Source: Chlorogloeopsis fritschii (GTDB lineage Bacteria; Cyanobacteriota; Cyanobacteriia; Cyanobacteriales; Nostocaceae). From it: a DNA stretch of 64,000 bases. Shown here one piece after another: positions 8,581 to 16,726 of the stretch. The stretch lies in assembly GCF_043099315.1 (NCBI RefSeq), contig NZ_CP170746.1, one strand, 5' to 3'. A program made the position numbers and the translations under genes. The notes under the pieces were generated by a model that saw nothing but the letters and a program-made list of their open reading frames with translations, did not search any database and was not told the DNA's origin. Each line of letters starts with the position of its first letter. Position 1 is the first letter of the stretch.

Positions 8581-8690
8581 TTTTTCCCGCCGTGTAGCCA
8601 GTTTTTATGAAACTGGGTGCCTCTCTTGGACCAGTCGTTTAACTTTGAGAGTGTTAAACCGGAACCCTAGAAGCTATTTGTATTTACCCG
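8565..8690 (-). promoter_or_regulatory. Guanidine-I (ykkC) riboswitch
   Basis: The leader of gdmH, read on the minus strand, contains the conserved blocks of the guanidine-I aptamer in order: CTAGGGTTCCG near 8670, ACTGGTCCAAGAG near 8635, ACACGGCGGGA near 8595, and AAAGCCCGGGAGG near 8582-8570. Spacing and sequence match the ykkC class, which binds free guanidinium and turns on guanidine export or degradation genes. It is followed by a terminator sharing its last strand. The aptamer ends are approximate. Confidence 0.93.
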
Positions 8691-8866
8691 ATAGCTAAAT
8701 AGTTTTTGTGTGATTATTTTTATAATCAGTTTTTATTGATATCAAAAAGTCTTTCACGAAAAAGTATCAATACTTACAAAATTCCTGAAAATGCTTTGTA
8801 GAAAAGGATAACGTAGTTGTAATTTTAGATAACGATTTGTTAAGTTAAGGGGTGGTTAATTAATAC

Positions 8867-8890
8867 AGCAATCCCAAATCATTCATAAAA
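8867..8890. repeat. Dispersed repeat AGCAATCCCAAATCATT (copy 2)
   Basis: Matches 6022-6045 with two differences. It lies upstream of the riboswitch in a spacer of about 300 bp (8700-9000) that has no other recognisable feature apart from the likely gdmH promoter. Confidence 0.55.
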
Positions 8891-9000
8891 AATTTCTGTT
8901 TCCTGTTCCCTGTCCCCCTAATTGTATGCCAGACCACTGTTCATCCTCTAAATCTATGCCAGCGTTATAGAGATGATCTAATCTCCGAAAGGAGAAAAAT

Positions 9001-9207
9001 GTGGTCAAGGTCAAGGTTTTAGTCAAGACGACAGACGGAGTTGATGTCAAGGTCAAAGTTGTAATCAAAGATGTTGTTAGGGTTAAGGTTCGCGTTCTCG
9101 TCAACAAAGAAGTTGGTGTCAAGGTTAAAGTTCAAGTCCGCAATCTGCAAGAGTCCAATATCCTAACGAGTGAGGAGAAAATCGGCGATCGCCTAAGAAA
9201 TAACTAA
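9001..9207 (+). CDS. Possible small Val/Lys-repeat protein
   Basis: 68 codons from a GTG preceded by AAGGAGAAAAAT, a good ribosome binding site. The first 45 residues alternate Val and Lys/Arg (MVKVKVLVKTTDGVDVKVKV and onwards), encoded by a degenerate tandem repeat of GTCAAGGT-like units at 9001-9145. An alternating V/K pattern would give an amphipathic, very basic beta structure. No family is recognised. It may be a genuine small peptide or a simple-sequence tract that happens to be open. Confidence 0.35.
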   Translation: MVKVKVLVKTTDGVDVKVKVVIKDVVRVKVRVLVNKEVGVKVKVQVRNLQESNILTSEEKIGDRLRNN

Positions 9208-9270
9208 ACCAGGGCAGCATTCCTACTACTCCTTTTCCACCCAAAGATTACCATTTAGCCCCCGCGGTGC

Positions 9271-9322
9271 GTTACGGCTAGTTCTTTTCTCTTAAACTCT
9301 CAAATCCTTCCATAGCCGTAAC
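9271..9322. repeat. Stem-loop repeat GTTACGGCTA...TAGCCGTAAC (copy 1)
   Basis: Perfect 10-bp arms (9271-9280 and 9313-9322) enclose a 32-base loop with the sequence CTCTTAAACTCTCA. The same architecture and loop recur at 44490-44542 with compensatory changes in the stem, which indicates a dispersed element selected for folding. Confidence 0.65.
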
Positions 9323-9674
9323 ACAACGGCAATAAAACGAGAACTCAGAGCAGCGGCTACTTACCCTACCCTGCGGGAAGGGCTTTGCCCAACGGTGTAC
9401 AGAAGCCACTACTCTACGAGAAGCCGCCCACTCTCCGAGAAGCCAGGCTACGCCTGTCTACCGGGCGTCTACGTGTCTACCGCCGTTCTGAAGTTTGGTG
9501 GGCGGAAAATCTGACCGTTTTTTACCTCCCCTACTTATACTTAACCCAAGATTCTTAAGATTACTTTTTTAAGAAAAAGCGTTAATTATAAATCTTTAAA
9601 AATAAACTAAATATAATTAATTTTCCTGGTTATTGAAACCAGGACTAAGAAAATATTGACTTCATGCTTCATTT
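9323..9674. repeat. Intergenic GC-rich repeat fragments, no gene
   Basis: Bases 9340-9495 are patchy GC-rich repeats (CCCTGCGGGAAGGGCT, GAGAAGCC repeated three times) like those at 61980-62400. The remainder to 9674 is AT-rich with no ORF. Confidence 0.5.
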
Positions 9675-10364
9675 TTACAGTCTTTGCAGAAGACTTAATC
9701 CATGAGTATCAGTTCCACAGGAATTGTAAAGACCGTGTTTAGCAGCTAGCTGTTGCACTTGTTGTGATTCTAAAGCACTCGGTCTCCAAGGGTTAGGGTT
9801 ATTGTAGGCGTAAAAAGTTTCCACACCATTAATACCAATTTCGGCAGCAGCAGGAATCAAGTCCAAATGCGATCGCCTGTAACGTGCTGGGTGAGCAAGT
9901 ACAGCCAATCCACCAGCTTTATGAATAGCAGCAACCACATTTGCTGCTTGATATTCTTCACCTGTCACAATTCTTCTTTGAATATATGGTTTCATGTTGG
10001 GGTGTTCGAGGTTGAAGGCATAACCTAAAATATGAACTTCCACACCCAAAAGATTGGCATTAATTTCTACACCAGTCCAAAGCTGAGGAACTGTAGCGTC
10101 TGGGTTGTGATGCTGCCAATCTTTCAGCCAATTTTGTGCTGCTTGGTATCCACCTACAGTGTGGTGATCGGTAATAGCAAGCCCTTTCAAACCGATAGCG
10201 ATCGCTTGTTCCATCAACGTATGTGGCTGCAATTTTCCATCAGAGTAGATGGTGTGCATATGAAAGTTAAAATGCCTTGGACAACTTTGGGCATTGATGT
10301 TTTGAAATACCTCTGCCAAGGATTCTTTAGTCGCAGAATAAGTCGGAGCAAAATTGACAGCCAT
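9675..10364 (-). CDS. PHP-domain metal-dependent phosphoesterase
   Basis: 229 residues from the ATG at 10364, chosen because GAGGGGTT lies just upstream; the longer frame to 10439 has no such site. The PHP fold is shown by FHMHTIYSDG (metal ligands), AITDHHTVGG, GVEINA, VLAHPARYRR and the final GTDTHG. These residues build the polynuclear metal site of the PolIIIA/HisN-like superfamily. Such standalone cyanobacterial proteins are predicted nucleotide or phosphate-ester phosphatases; the substrate is unknown. It is a single gene flanked by repeats. Confidence 0.88.
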   Translation of the reverse strand: MAVNFAPTYSATKESLAEVFQNINAQSCPRHFNFHMHTIYSDGKLQPHTLMEQAIAIGLKGLAITDHHTVGGYQAAQNWLKDWQHHNPDATVPQLWTGVEINANLLGVEVHILGYAFNLEHPNMKPYIQRRIVTGEEYQAANVVAAIHKAGGLAVLAHPARYRRSHLDLIPAAAEIGINGVETFYAYNNPNPWRPSALESQQVQQLAAKHGLYNSCGTDTHGLSLLQRL

Positions 10365-10734
10365 AACCCCCTCATTTTTAAATTTGGTGATAGTTAACAC
10401 TCCAACACGACAAACACATAGCTTGGTCAGTTCCAGCACTTTAATGTAGTGTTAGCAAGCTTTTTTTAAGCTTAGTTAGCTAAAGTTTTCAATATGTTAA
10501 GACTACGTTAGCAAATTCAAACGCTCGTAGTCATGAGTATTTCCGATTAGCGATATCAATAAAAGTCAGAAGTATTGCCAATAAAGGCATTTATTCTTTA
10601 AAAAGAACCCAGAACAAAAAATGCAGAATGCAATTAGTGGGAGATTTAAGGCGTTGCGTTAGCTAGCAGTTTCCTGTAAGGGTGGCAGTGCGTCCTGGGG
10701 GAGAACCCCGTTGTAGCAACTGCCGTTTAGAATT
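10365..10734. other. Intergenic region with repeat fragment
   Basis: No gene seen. A fragment at about 10700-10730 (GTTGTAGCAACTGCCGT) matches the GTTGTAGCGACTGCCGT next to the palindromic element at 62387-62449 and its reverse complement next to 30202, so it belongs to the same repeat family. Confidence 0.5.
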
Positions 10735-11511
10735 CTAGTCTGCGGGACTTAAGTGACTAAATTCATTCATTGTTCTAGAAATAATCTCTAGTAGCTGTTG
10801 CTGAGATGAATGCACAAAGAAGTGATCGCCAGGAAGCATATGAACAGAGAAAGAATTGCACGTTTGCTCTTGCCATGCTAAAAGTTGATCGTAGCTAACT
10901 TCTTGGTCTTGTAAACCACCACAGACAGTAATAGGACAATTTAGCGGTGGTTGCTCTGCATAAACATAAGTTTCTAGAACTGCAAAATCTGCTCGCAGAA
11001 TGGGTAAAAAAAGTTGCATCAGTTCGCTATTTTCTAGAACTGATGTGGGAGTACCGTTAAAACGACGTAGTTCTTCCAAAAACTCCTGTTCTGGTAAATT
11101 GTGAATAGGTGGCTCTGAATTGGGAACTTGAGGAGCGCAGCGACCAGAGATGAAGAGGTAATTTGGGCTAATACCGTATTGTTTGCGAAGTAGACGGGTA
11201 AGCTCAAAACTCACCAGTCCGCCCATACTGTGACCAAAAAAGGCGAATGGTTTGTCTAAATATGGTTGAATAGCAGATGCGATCGCTCTGACAAGAGGTT
11301 CTAGCCGGGTGAATGGAGGTGACTTCATTTGAGTTCCTCGCCCAGGAATTTCTACGGGGCAAAGCTCAATTGTCGCTGGTAAATAGTCTCGCCATTGGCG
11401 AAAAATTAGAGAACTGCCACCTGCATAGGGAAAACAGAATAGCCGTACTGATGCTTGAGGATTAGGTTTAGGGCAGGTAATCAAAGAGTTCAAAAATTGT
11501 GTATTTGTCAT
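10735..11511 (-). CDS. Type II thioesterase (alpha/beta hydrolase)
   Basis: 258 residues from the ATG at 11511. Standalone thioesterase II as used to clear misprimed carrier proteins in NRPS/PKS assembly lines: CFPYAGGSS near the N-terminus, ELCPVEIPGRG, nucleophile motif GHSMGG, and the catalytic His in LPGDHFFVH. No NRPS, PKS or phosphopantetheinyl transferase gene lies in the window, so its partner must be elsewhere, or it acts alone on acyl thioesters. The TTG at 11529 gives a slightly longer alternative start. Confidence 0.88.
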   Translation of the reverse strand: MTNTQFLNSLITCPKPNPQASVRLFCFPYAGGSSLIFRQWRDYLPATIELCPVEIPGRGTQMKSPPFTRLEPLVRAIASAIQPYLDKPFAFFGHSMGGLVSFELTRLLRKQYGISPNYLFISGRCAPQVPNSEPPIHNLPEQEFLEELRRFNGTPTSVLENSELMQLFLPILRADFAVLETYVYAEQPPLNCPITVCGGLQDQEVSYDQLLAWQEQTCNSFSVHMLPGDHFFVHSSQQQLLEIISRTMNEFSHLSPAD

Positions 11512-11665
11512 TAATTTCAAAGGCGACAAATAATTTTATCTGATCATAATAATAGCGCCAACCTTACTACAGGCAGGCGCTATTCTTTTAATTTAATTCA
11601 GGGATAAAAATAGTGAAAGTAATTCCCTGAAGTTTACTATAATAAATTAACCACAATTGGGCTTT

Positions 11666-11938
11666 TTATACAGTGCTGCGACGAGTTAAAGCGTTCCAGA
11701 TGAAAATGGCGATAATCGCACCAAGAATTGCTAACAAAATACCGGGAATACTCAAAGTAGGAGCGGCCAAAGTTAAGGTTCCTGTACTGAAGAATACGCC
11801 TAAAGTACCGCCAATAAACGCACCAATGATACCTAATAAAATTGTTCCCAAAATACCGCCACCTTGATGACCGGGATAGATAGCTTTGGCAATAGCACCA
11901 GCGATTAGACCTAAAACAATCCAAGCAAGTATGTTCAT
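11666..11938 (-). CDS. GlsB/YeaQ/YmgE-family stress-response membrane protein
   Basis: 90 residues, almost wholly hydrophobic, with three Gly-rich segments (LAWIVLGLIAGAIAKAIYPG, GGILGTILLGIIGAFIGG, LSIPGILLAILGAIIAIFIW). The length and the GxxAGxxA and PGxxGGG patterns are those of the transglycosylase-associated family of small membrane proteins. Members are induced by envelope or general stress, but the molecular role is unclear. The frame at 11637-11924 in another phase is a shadow. Confidence 0.88.
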   Translation of the reverse strand: MNILAWIVLGLIAGAIAKAIYPGHQGGGILGTILLGIIGAFIGGTLGVFFSTGTLTLAAPTLSIPGILLAILGAIIAIFIWNALTRRSTV

Positions 11939-12298
11939 TTCTCTTTATTTATTCAACGTTTTTTACTAACAGTTACAGATTAACAATTCAATCCTTGTCA
12001 TCCAATCTGTCATTAGAACTAATTGTGGATAACCTCAAGGAAGACATGAAGGAAGATGTGAAGTAACAGCATTTCTTTTGACGTATATCCTAGTTTAGGT
12101 GGCTTTAAAATTAAGAAAAAGCTCCTAGTAGGTCTAAACTAGGAGCTAGATTATTGCTTGGTAAAAGCAGTATATGCATTTCTAATTACCTCTTTCTTCC
12201 ACTTGGAGAATTAAGCTGTCAATCTTTGTAGAGCAAAGTCACATCAATGGCTGCAATATCGATAATATTAGCTGGCAGGACATTTCAGGTATAAGCTG
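11939..12298. other. Intergenic region, 360 bp
   Basis: No gene seen. It holds the hairpin at 12116-12147 and the upstream regions of two divergent small genes. Confidence 0.5.
12116..12147 (-). terminator. Hairpin with T-tract on the minus strand
   Basis: Perfect 9-bp stem AGCTCCTAG/CTAGGAGCT with a 10-base loop. Read on the minus strand it is followed by TTTTTCTTAA, as in an intrinsic terminator. No minus-strand gene ends here, so it may stop antisense or read-through transcription. Confidence 0.5.
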
Positions 12299-12814
12299 AT
12301 GCGAAAGCAAATATTTTCACTTCTAACATTGGTTGTACCAATTACGCTGACACTCATCGGTTGCAGTACCCCAACTACTGATGAGTATGAAGCCACAGCA
12401 CTCACTAGTTATACTTGGCAAGTAAAATATGCCTACAACTTAACTAACGAAAAATCACCACGCGTTGAAACCTTCGCTACTACATCCTTGCTCAATCGCA
12501 ATGGTTTAAAGCCTTCTGGTACAGCTATTGGCCCTGATGATAAAGGTTTATGGTGGCCTACTCTACCACCACGACCTTCTGTTGATGAAGTGGAGCAACG
12601 GCAAAAACCCCAAGAAGAGGCGAGCAAGCCCGAATTATTGAAAGCTGTGGAGTACAAAATAACTTATAGAGTTGGCGATCAAAAGAGGACACTACCCACT
12701 AACTACCAAGTCTATCGGCAAGTAGTGAAGGCGTATCCGTCACGCACCCCTTTGCAGCTGACTTTAGGAATAGGCGATAATTCTGTCGAGAAAGCTGAAC
12801 CTGTTCGCAATTAA
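12299..12814 (+). CDS. Hypothetical lipoprotein, 171 aa
   Basis: N-terminal signal MRKQ, hydrophobic run and LIGCS lipobox predict a lipidated Cys22. The mature domain has a tryptophan-containing segment (DDKGLWWPTLPPRPS) followed by a charged stretch and YKITYRVGDQKRTLP, suggesting a small beta-rich domain. Cyanobacterial proteins of this type are uncharacterised and I recognise no family. It is monocistronic and starts with ATG. Confidence 0.72.
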   Translation: MRKQIFSLLTLVVPITLTLIGCSTPTTDEYEATALTSYTWQVKYAYNLTNEKSPRVETFATTSLLNRNGLKPSGTAIGPDDKGLWWPTLPPRPSVDEVEQRQKPQEEASKPELLKAVEYKITYRVGDQKRTLPTNYQVYRQVVKAYPSRTPLQLTLGIGDNSVEKAEPVRN

Positions 12815-12984
12815 GTAAAGATAAGAGGTTACTCAGAGGCGATCGCTTTTAATAATACATTTGCACTAATACTGTAATACTATTTATACAATCTATCTAA
12901 AATTTGATACAGTTGTCAGATAATACATAGACGGTAGATTTTTAATTAATTTAACCACCATAAATTTTTACTAGATGTCAAGCT

Positions 12985-13194
12985 ATGATTGCTCAACACT
13001 ACGATTTAATTCACGTTGAAAACAACCTGCTTAGACAAATCAAAATTAAAGAAAATCAGTTAAAAATTGCCCAAGAATCTAATATGCCCTATGTCGCAGA
13101 AGCATTACAGAGGCAATTGCTAGAGTTACGGTGTCAATCCTCAGAGCCGCAAGACTTTGAATTTAAAGCATTGATGAGTTTGTTAGACGATTAA
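12985..13194 (+). CDS. Small helical hypothetical protein, 69 aa
   Basis: Short, charged and predicted almost entirely helical (LIHVENNLLRQIKIKENQLK, EALQRQLLELRCQ), with a coiled-coil-like pattern. No signal or membrane segment. The ATG follows GATGTCAAGCT, a weak ribosome binding site. No family recognised. It lies convergent with the NarL-type regulator gene, 14 bp away. Confidence 0.6.
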   Translation: MIAQHYDLIHVENNLLRQIKIKENQLKIAQESNMPYVAEALQRQLLELRCQSSEPQDFEFKALMSLLDD

Positions 13195-13208
13195 ATTTGT
13201 TGTTGATT

Positions 13209-13859
13209 TCATAACATAATTAACCCAAATCGTACACCTACACTCACAGCCTGGGTGCGCGTTGAGACACCAAGCTTATGAAAAATGGAAGAGATGTGAA
13301 ACTTCACAGTATGCTCTGAGATCTGCAATCGTTTGGCGATCGCTTTATTTGCCAATCCAGAAGCCAGCATTTCTAAAACTTCGATTTCCCGCGGTGTCAA
13401 AGCTTGGATGGAATTGCCTAAACTTGTGTCACGAATACTATCTTTTACAGACAATAAGGACTCAAGTACATCAGGGTGCAGAACTATCAAACCCAAAGCC
13501 ACTGACTCCACAGCCGCAATAATCTCTGACTCGCTACTGGTTTGGGGCAATATACCTCGAACACCAAAACGCAGCGCCTCTGTCAAGTGAAGGCTGTCGA
13601 GTTCATCAGTAATTAGTAGCCAAGCACAAGAGTAAGTTTCCTCTTGGTTGGGAAGCAATTTTTCCCAATCCCATTTCTGTGCATAGCTACTCAAATCTAG
13701 CAGCACCACATCAGGTTGTAATTGTCTAATTTCTCTTGTTAGTACATTATTTAAGTCAGCTGTGCTGCCTACCACCATGATTTTGGAATCAGTTGTCAGC
13801 ACTGCTGACAACCCTGCTCGCACCAAAGGTGATGCAGCAACTACCAGTACCCGAATCAT
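13209..13859 (-). CDS. NarL/LuxR-family response regulator with atypical receiver
   Basis: 216 residues: receiver-like domain (1-120) and LuxR-type HTH (about 150-212; LTPREIEVLEMLASGLANKA, SEHTVKFHISSIFHKLGV). The receiver keeps the phospho-acceptor position (VVLLDLSS) and the KPF-like end is changed to LPQTSSE. The usual acidic pair near residue 8 is replaced by AAS, so magnesium binding and phosphorylation are doubtful. The gene overlaps the upstream protease by 4 bp and ends the five-gene minus-strand unit 17434-13209, suggesting a secondary regulator tied to the proteases. Confidence 0.88.
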   Translation of the reverse strand: MIRVLVVAASPLVRAGLSAVLTTDSKIMVVGSTADLNNVLTREIRQLQPDVVLLDLSSYAQKWDWEKLLPNQEETYSCAWLLITDELDSLHLTEALRFGVRGILPQTSSESEIIAAVESVALGLIVLHPDVLESLLSVKDSIRDTSLGNSIQALTPREIEVLEMLASGLANKAIAKRLQISEHTVKFHISSIFHKLGVSTRTQAVSVGVRFGLIML

Positions 13860-14464
13860 CTTTGCTCCACAGGATTTTTAGTATCAGGCTGTGGACGACT
13901 TTCACCACGTAGAAAATGCTCGACAGTTGAACTGGGAATTGCCACACCCAAGCCATTCACAATCATGGTATTAATTCCCACCACATGACCGAGACAGTTG
14001 GCAAGAGGCCCACCAGAATTGCCAGGAAACAAGCTAATATCCGCCATCAGCAACCGTTCTTTGTTGGCACAGACAATCCCGGTAGTGACTGCACCTTTGT
14101 CAGCAAAGGGATTTCCCACGGCTACAACCAATTCCCCTACGCGCAATTTATCTGTATTCCCAATAGTTGCAGTGGGTAGATTGGTGGCAGCAATTGTGAG
14201 AGCAGCTAGATCTAACTCTGGGTCAATTTTGCTACGTACAGCCATAAATACTCGTCCATCTGCAAGTTCAACAGTTGCACGTCTACTAAAAGCAACATGG
14301 GCGTTTGTGATGATCAGGCTACCTGGAAAAAGCGGGGAAGACGGCCAAATCACACCGGAACCACCAGAAAAATAACTACTACGAACTTTCACAGTAATAT
14401 CACGTAGTTTGTTTCCTAAATTTGCCAGTTCAACAGCAATGTTAGTCAATGTTGTGGTATTCAT
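13856..14464 (-). CDS. Trypsin-like serine protease, HtrA type without PDZ domain
   Basis: 202 residues, single protease domain. The triad is visible: His56 in TNAHVAF, Asp85 in DPELDLAAL and the nucleophile in FPGNSGGPL. No signal peptide and no PDZ domain, so it is shorter than DegP/HtrA and is probably cytosolic or peripheral. It lies between a catalytically dead PDZ homologue and a NarL regulator, with which it overlaps by 4 bp. The pair may work together, with the dead paralogue supplying the PDZ domain; that is inference. Confidence 0.88.
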   Translation of the reverse strand: MNTTTLTNIAVELANLGNKLRDITVKVRSSYFSGGSGVIWPSSPLFPGSLIITNAHVAFSRRATVELADGRVFMAVRSKIDPELDLAALTIAATNLPTATIGNTDKLRVGELVVAVGNPFADKGAVTTGIVCANKERLLMADISLFPGNSGGPLANCLGHVVGINTMIVNGLGVAIPSSTVEHFLRGESRPQPDTKNPVEQR

Positions 14465-14567
14465 ATGTGTCTTGAATGTTTAGTGGTCAATTGGCAATTA
14501 AGTAGCTCTTTTTGAAGTGCGTACACTAAAGGCAGGGAACAGGACTATTAAACTCATCTGTCTCCTA

Positions 14568-14600
14568 TCCCCCTAGTCCCTAGCCCTAGCCCCTAGCCCT
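14568..14600. repeat. Heptanucleotide STRR (CCCTAGT/CCCTAGC)
   Basis: Tandem seven-base units (CCCCTAGTCCCTAGCCCTAG...) just after the stop of the upstream PDZ protein gene on the minus strand. The same family occurs at 45523-45562 and 56337-56367. STRRs are typical of heterocystous cyanobacteria. Confidence 0.8.
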
Positions 14601-14604
14601 CTAC

Positions 14605-15510
14605 TTACTCTGTTGCTCGTTCGCCCACAACGATCGCTAATTCTGTCAACACGCCCCCCCTGACAAGTTGCACCTTCACAGTTTTGCCAATGCGATCGCT
14701 ATTATTTAGCAGTGCCAGTACATCAGCCGTATCGGTTACAGGATTACCATCAAACGCTACCAATACATCTCCGATTATGACACCAGCTTTGTCAGCAGGG
14801 CTATTTGGCTCTACATTAACCACAATTACCCCAGTTGCAGCAGGTAAATTGAGTCCAATTTGCAAATTTTTTGGTAATTGTACTGGCTGCATTCCTACAC
14901 CCAAGTAACCCCGTGCAATTCTTCCAGCCGAAAGCAACTGTTGTAGTACCCGATTTACTGTAGCTGCGGGAATTGTTAAAGCCGTACCGCGTCGCCCCGC
15001 CGTGTTCATGCCCATTACAGAACCAGCTGCATCTACAAGTGGCCCGCCTGCAAAACCGGGGTAAAGGGTGATATCTGGGCGGATAAACTGGTCGATATTA
15101 CCACCACTCATACTTCGCCAAGCACCGCTAACTGCACTGACACTACCCATGGCAGCCCTGATGTCTCCGTCGCTGTTTCTTGCCAACCCCAGTACTAGAT
15201 GTCCAACTTTGAGGGTTTTAGCATCACCGATTTGTGCCACTGGGATATTTGCATTTTCTAGTTTAAATACGGCAATATCCGTACTGGGATCATGCCCCAG
15301 GAGTGTGACTGGCAGCTTGCGATCGCCTGCTAAGGTAACGGTGATTTCGTCATAGCGTTGCAGTGACTCGTCTGAGGTGACAATAATACCATTACGCCAG
15401 TGGATACCGCTAGAGGAAATTCGTGTACCAGTATTAATCGCTACTACCGTGTTTTCCACTTGCTCTACGATGGCAGCGATACTGTTAGATAAATCTAGTA
15501 ATGAAGACAT
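14605..15510 (-). CDS. HtrA-like PDZ protein with a degenerate catalytic triad
   Basis: 301 residues from the ATG at 15510 (GTG at 15522 possible). Trypsin-like fold in the first 190 residues followed by a PDZ domain (GYLGVGMQPVQL, VEPNSPADKAGVIIGDVLVAFDG - shown here in parts). The catalytic His position reads TSDES instead of TNAHV. The nucleophile motif GNSGGP reads GFAGGP, replacing Ser by Ala. Only Asp78 (DPSTDIAVF) remains. It should therefore bind peptides but not cut them. It is encoded directly behind the kinase and ahead of a PDZ-less active protease, pointing to a sensor or adaptor role. Confidence 0.87.
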   Translation of the reverse strand: MSSLLDLSNSIAAIVEQVENTVVAINTGTRISSSGIHWRNGIIVTSDESLQRYDEITVTLAGDRKLPVTLLGHDPSTDIAVFKLENANIPVAQIGDAKTLKVGHLVLGLARNSDGDIRAAMGSVSAVSGAWRSMSGGNIDQFIRPDITLYPGFAGGPLVDAAGSVMGMNTAGRRGTALTIPAATVNRVLQQLLSAGRIARGYLGVGMQPVQLPKNLQIGLNLPAATGVIVVNVEPNSPADKAGVIIGDVLVAFDGNPVTDTADVLALLNNSDRIGKTVKVQLVRGGVLTELAIVVGERATE

Positions 15511-15626
15511 AAATTTTTCCACAATTTTTTCTAGCTGCTCAGATCTTGCCGTTTTATCTTTAAAAATGGCATCGGAAAATTGGGCAGAAGTTTACCTAGA
15601 AAAATGGGTAGGGATAAAATAGCATT

Positions 15627-16718
15627 TTATGCCAACGGTAGCGAAAATCGAAACGTACTTCCTTTATCTAGCTCACTTTCTACTTGAATCTCGCCTCCCT
15701 GCAACTCAACTAAACGATGGGAGATAGCTAGACCAATCCCAGTACCACCGGGACTGCGGGCACGCGATCGCTCTGATCGCCAAAATCGGTCAAAGACAAA
15801 GGGTAAATCCTTCGCTTTAATACCATGACCTGTATCAATAACTGCAATCCATAACTTGGCAGATTCACTCCAAACCTTTACTGTAATAGATCCTTTGACA
15901 GTGTAACGCAACGCATTGCCAAGTAGGTTGACCATAATCTGTTCAACTCGCTCAGGATCGGCAGATACTAAGGGCAGATTGGGCAGACACTCCAAACGCA
16001 ATACAGGGCCATCTTCTAGTAATTGATCTGAGAATCGTTGTATCAAAGATTGTAGGAGTGGATATAGATCGAGAGGTTGAATATTGATGGGTAGATATCC
16101 TGCCTCTGCCTTAGATAGTTCTTGAACATCGTGAACCAAGCGACGTAATCGTGTTGTCTCTGCGGCTAATCTCTGAAAGATTTCTGGCGAAGATTCGATT
16201 GTACCATCTGCTAAACCCTCAAGATAACCCTCCAAAATAGTCAATGGTGTACGTAGTTCATGGGTTAAATCTCCCACAAGTTCTCGACGACGCTGTTCTA
16301 CGTCTTCAAGGTTGGATGCCATACGGTTAAAGCTGATGGCAAGGCGGTTCAACTCTAAAATTTCACTCTCAGGCACACGCGCTTTTAAGTTCCCCTGAGC
16401 AAATTGCTGAGTAATTTTCTCCATCTGAATTAAGGGTTGTACGACGCGCCTGGCAACAACATAACTCAAACCACCTGACACCGTGACACCCATTAGTAGG
16501 GATAACCAAGCTCCCCGGCTCCAAGCTGACTCAAACTTCCAAATCAGATCGTGGCGAATTTCACTCAGGTCAAATCCTCGTCCTTCCAAACGCTTTAAGT
16601 GCAACTCAAACAGTTGAGGCGAGAATAATCTGCCCACAATGAGGAGAGTAATTAACCCAACTAGCATGACAATAATGTGGGAAAACAGTAATCGCGATCG
16701 CAGGCTGAGTTTACTCAC
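15627..16718 (-). CDS. HAMP-containing sensor histidine kinase (BaeS-like)
   Basis: 363 residues. Order: first membrane helix about 10-30, a short extracytoplasmic loop of about 35 residues, second helix about 62-82, HAMP (VARRVVQPL onwards), HisKA with the phospho-acceptor His in LTHELRTPL, then HATPase_c with the N box (VNLLGNALRY), G1 (DTGHGI) and G2 (GGTGIGLAI). It phosphorylates the OmpR-type regulator encoded 8 bp upstream. The short periplasmic loop suggests it senses envelope or membrane state. That fits its neighbours, an HtrA-like protease and a dead PDZ paralogue. Confidence 0.93.
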   Translation of the reverse strand: MSKLSLRSRLLFSHIIVMLVGLITLLIVGRLFSPQLFELHLKRLEGRGFDLSEIRHDLIWKFESAWSRGAWLSLLMGVTVSGGLSYVVARRVVQPLIQMEKITQQFAQGNLKARVPESEILELNRLAISFNRMASNLEDVEQRRRELVGDLTHELRTPLTILEGYLEGLADGTIESSPEIFQRLAAETTRLRRLVHDVQELSKAEAGYLPINIQPLDLYPLLQSLIQRFSDQLLEDGPVLRLECLPNLPLVSADPERVEQIMVNLLGNALRYTVKGSITVKVWSESAKLWIAVIDTGHGIKAKDLPFVFDRFWRSERSRARSPGGTGIGLAISHRLVELQGGEIQVESELDKGSTFRFSLPLA

Positions 16719-16726
16719 AATTCGTC

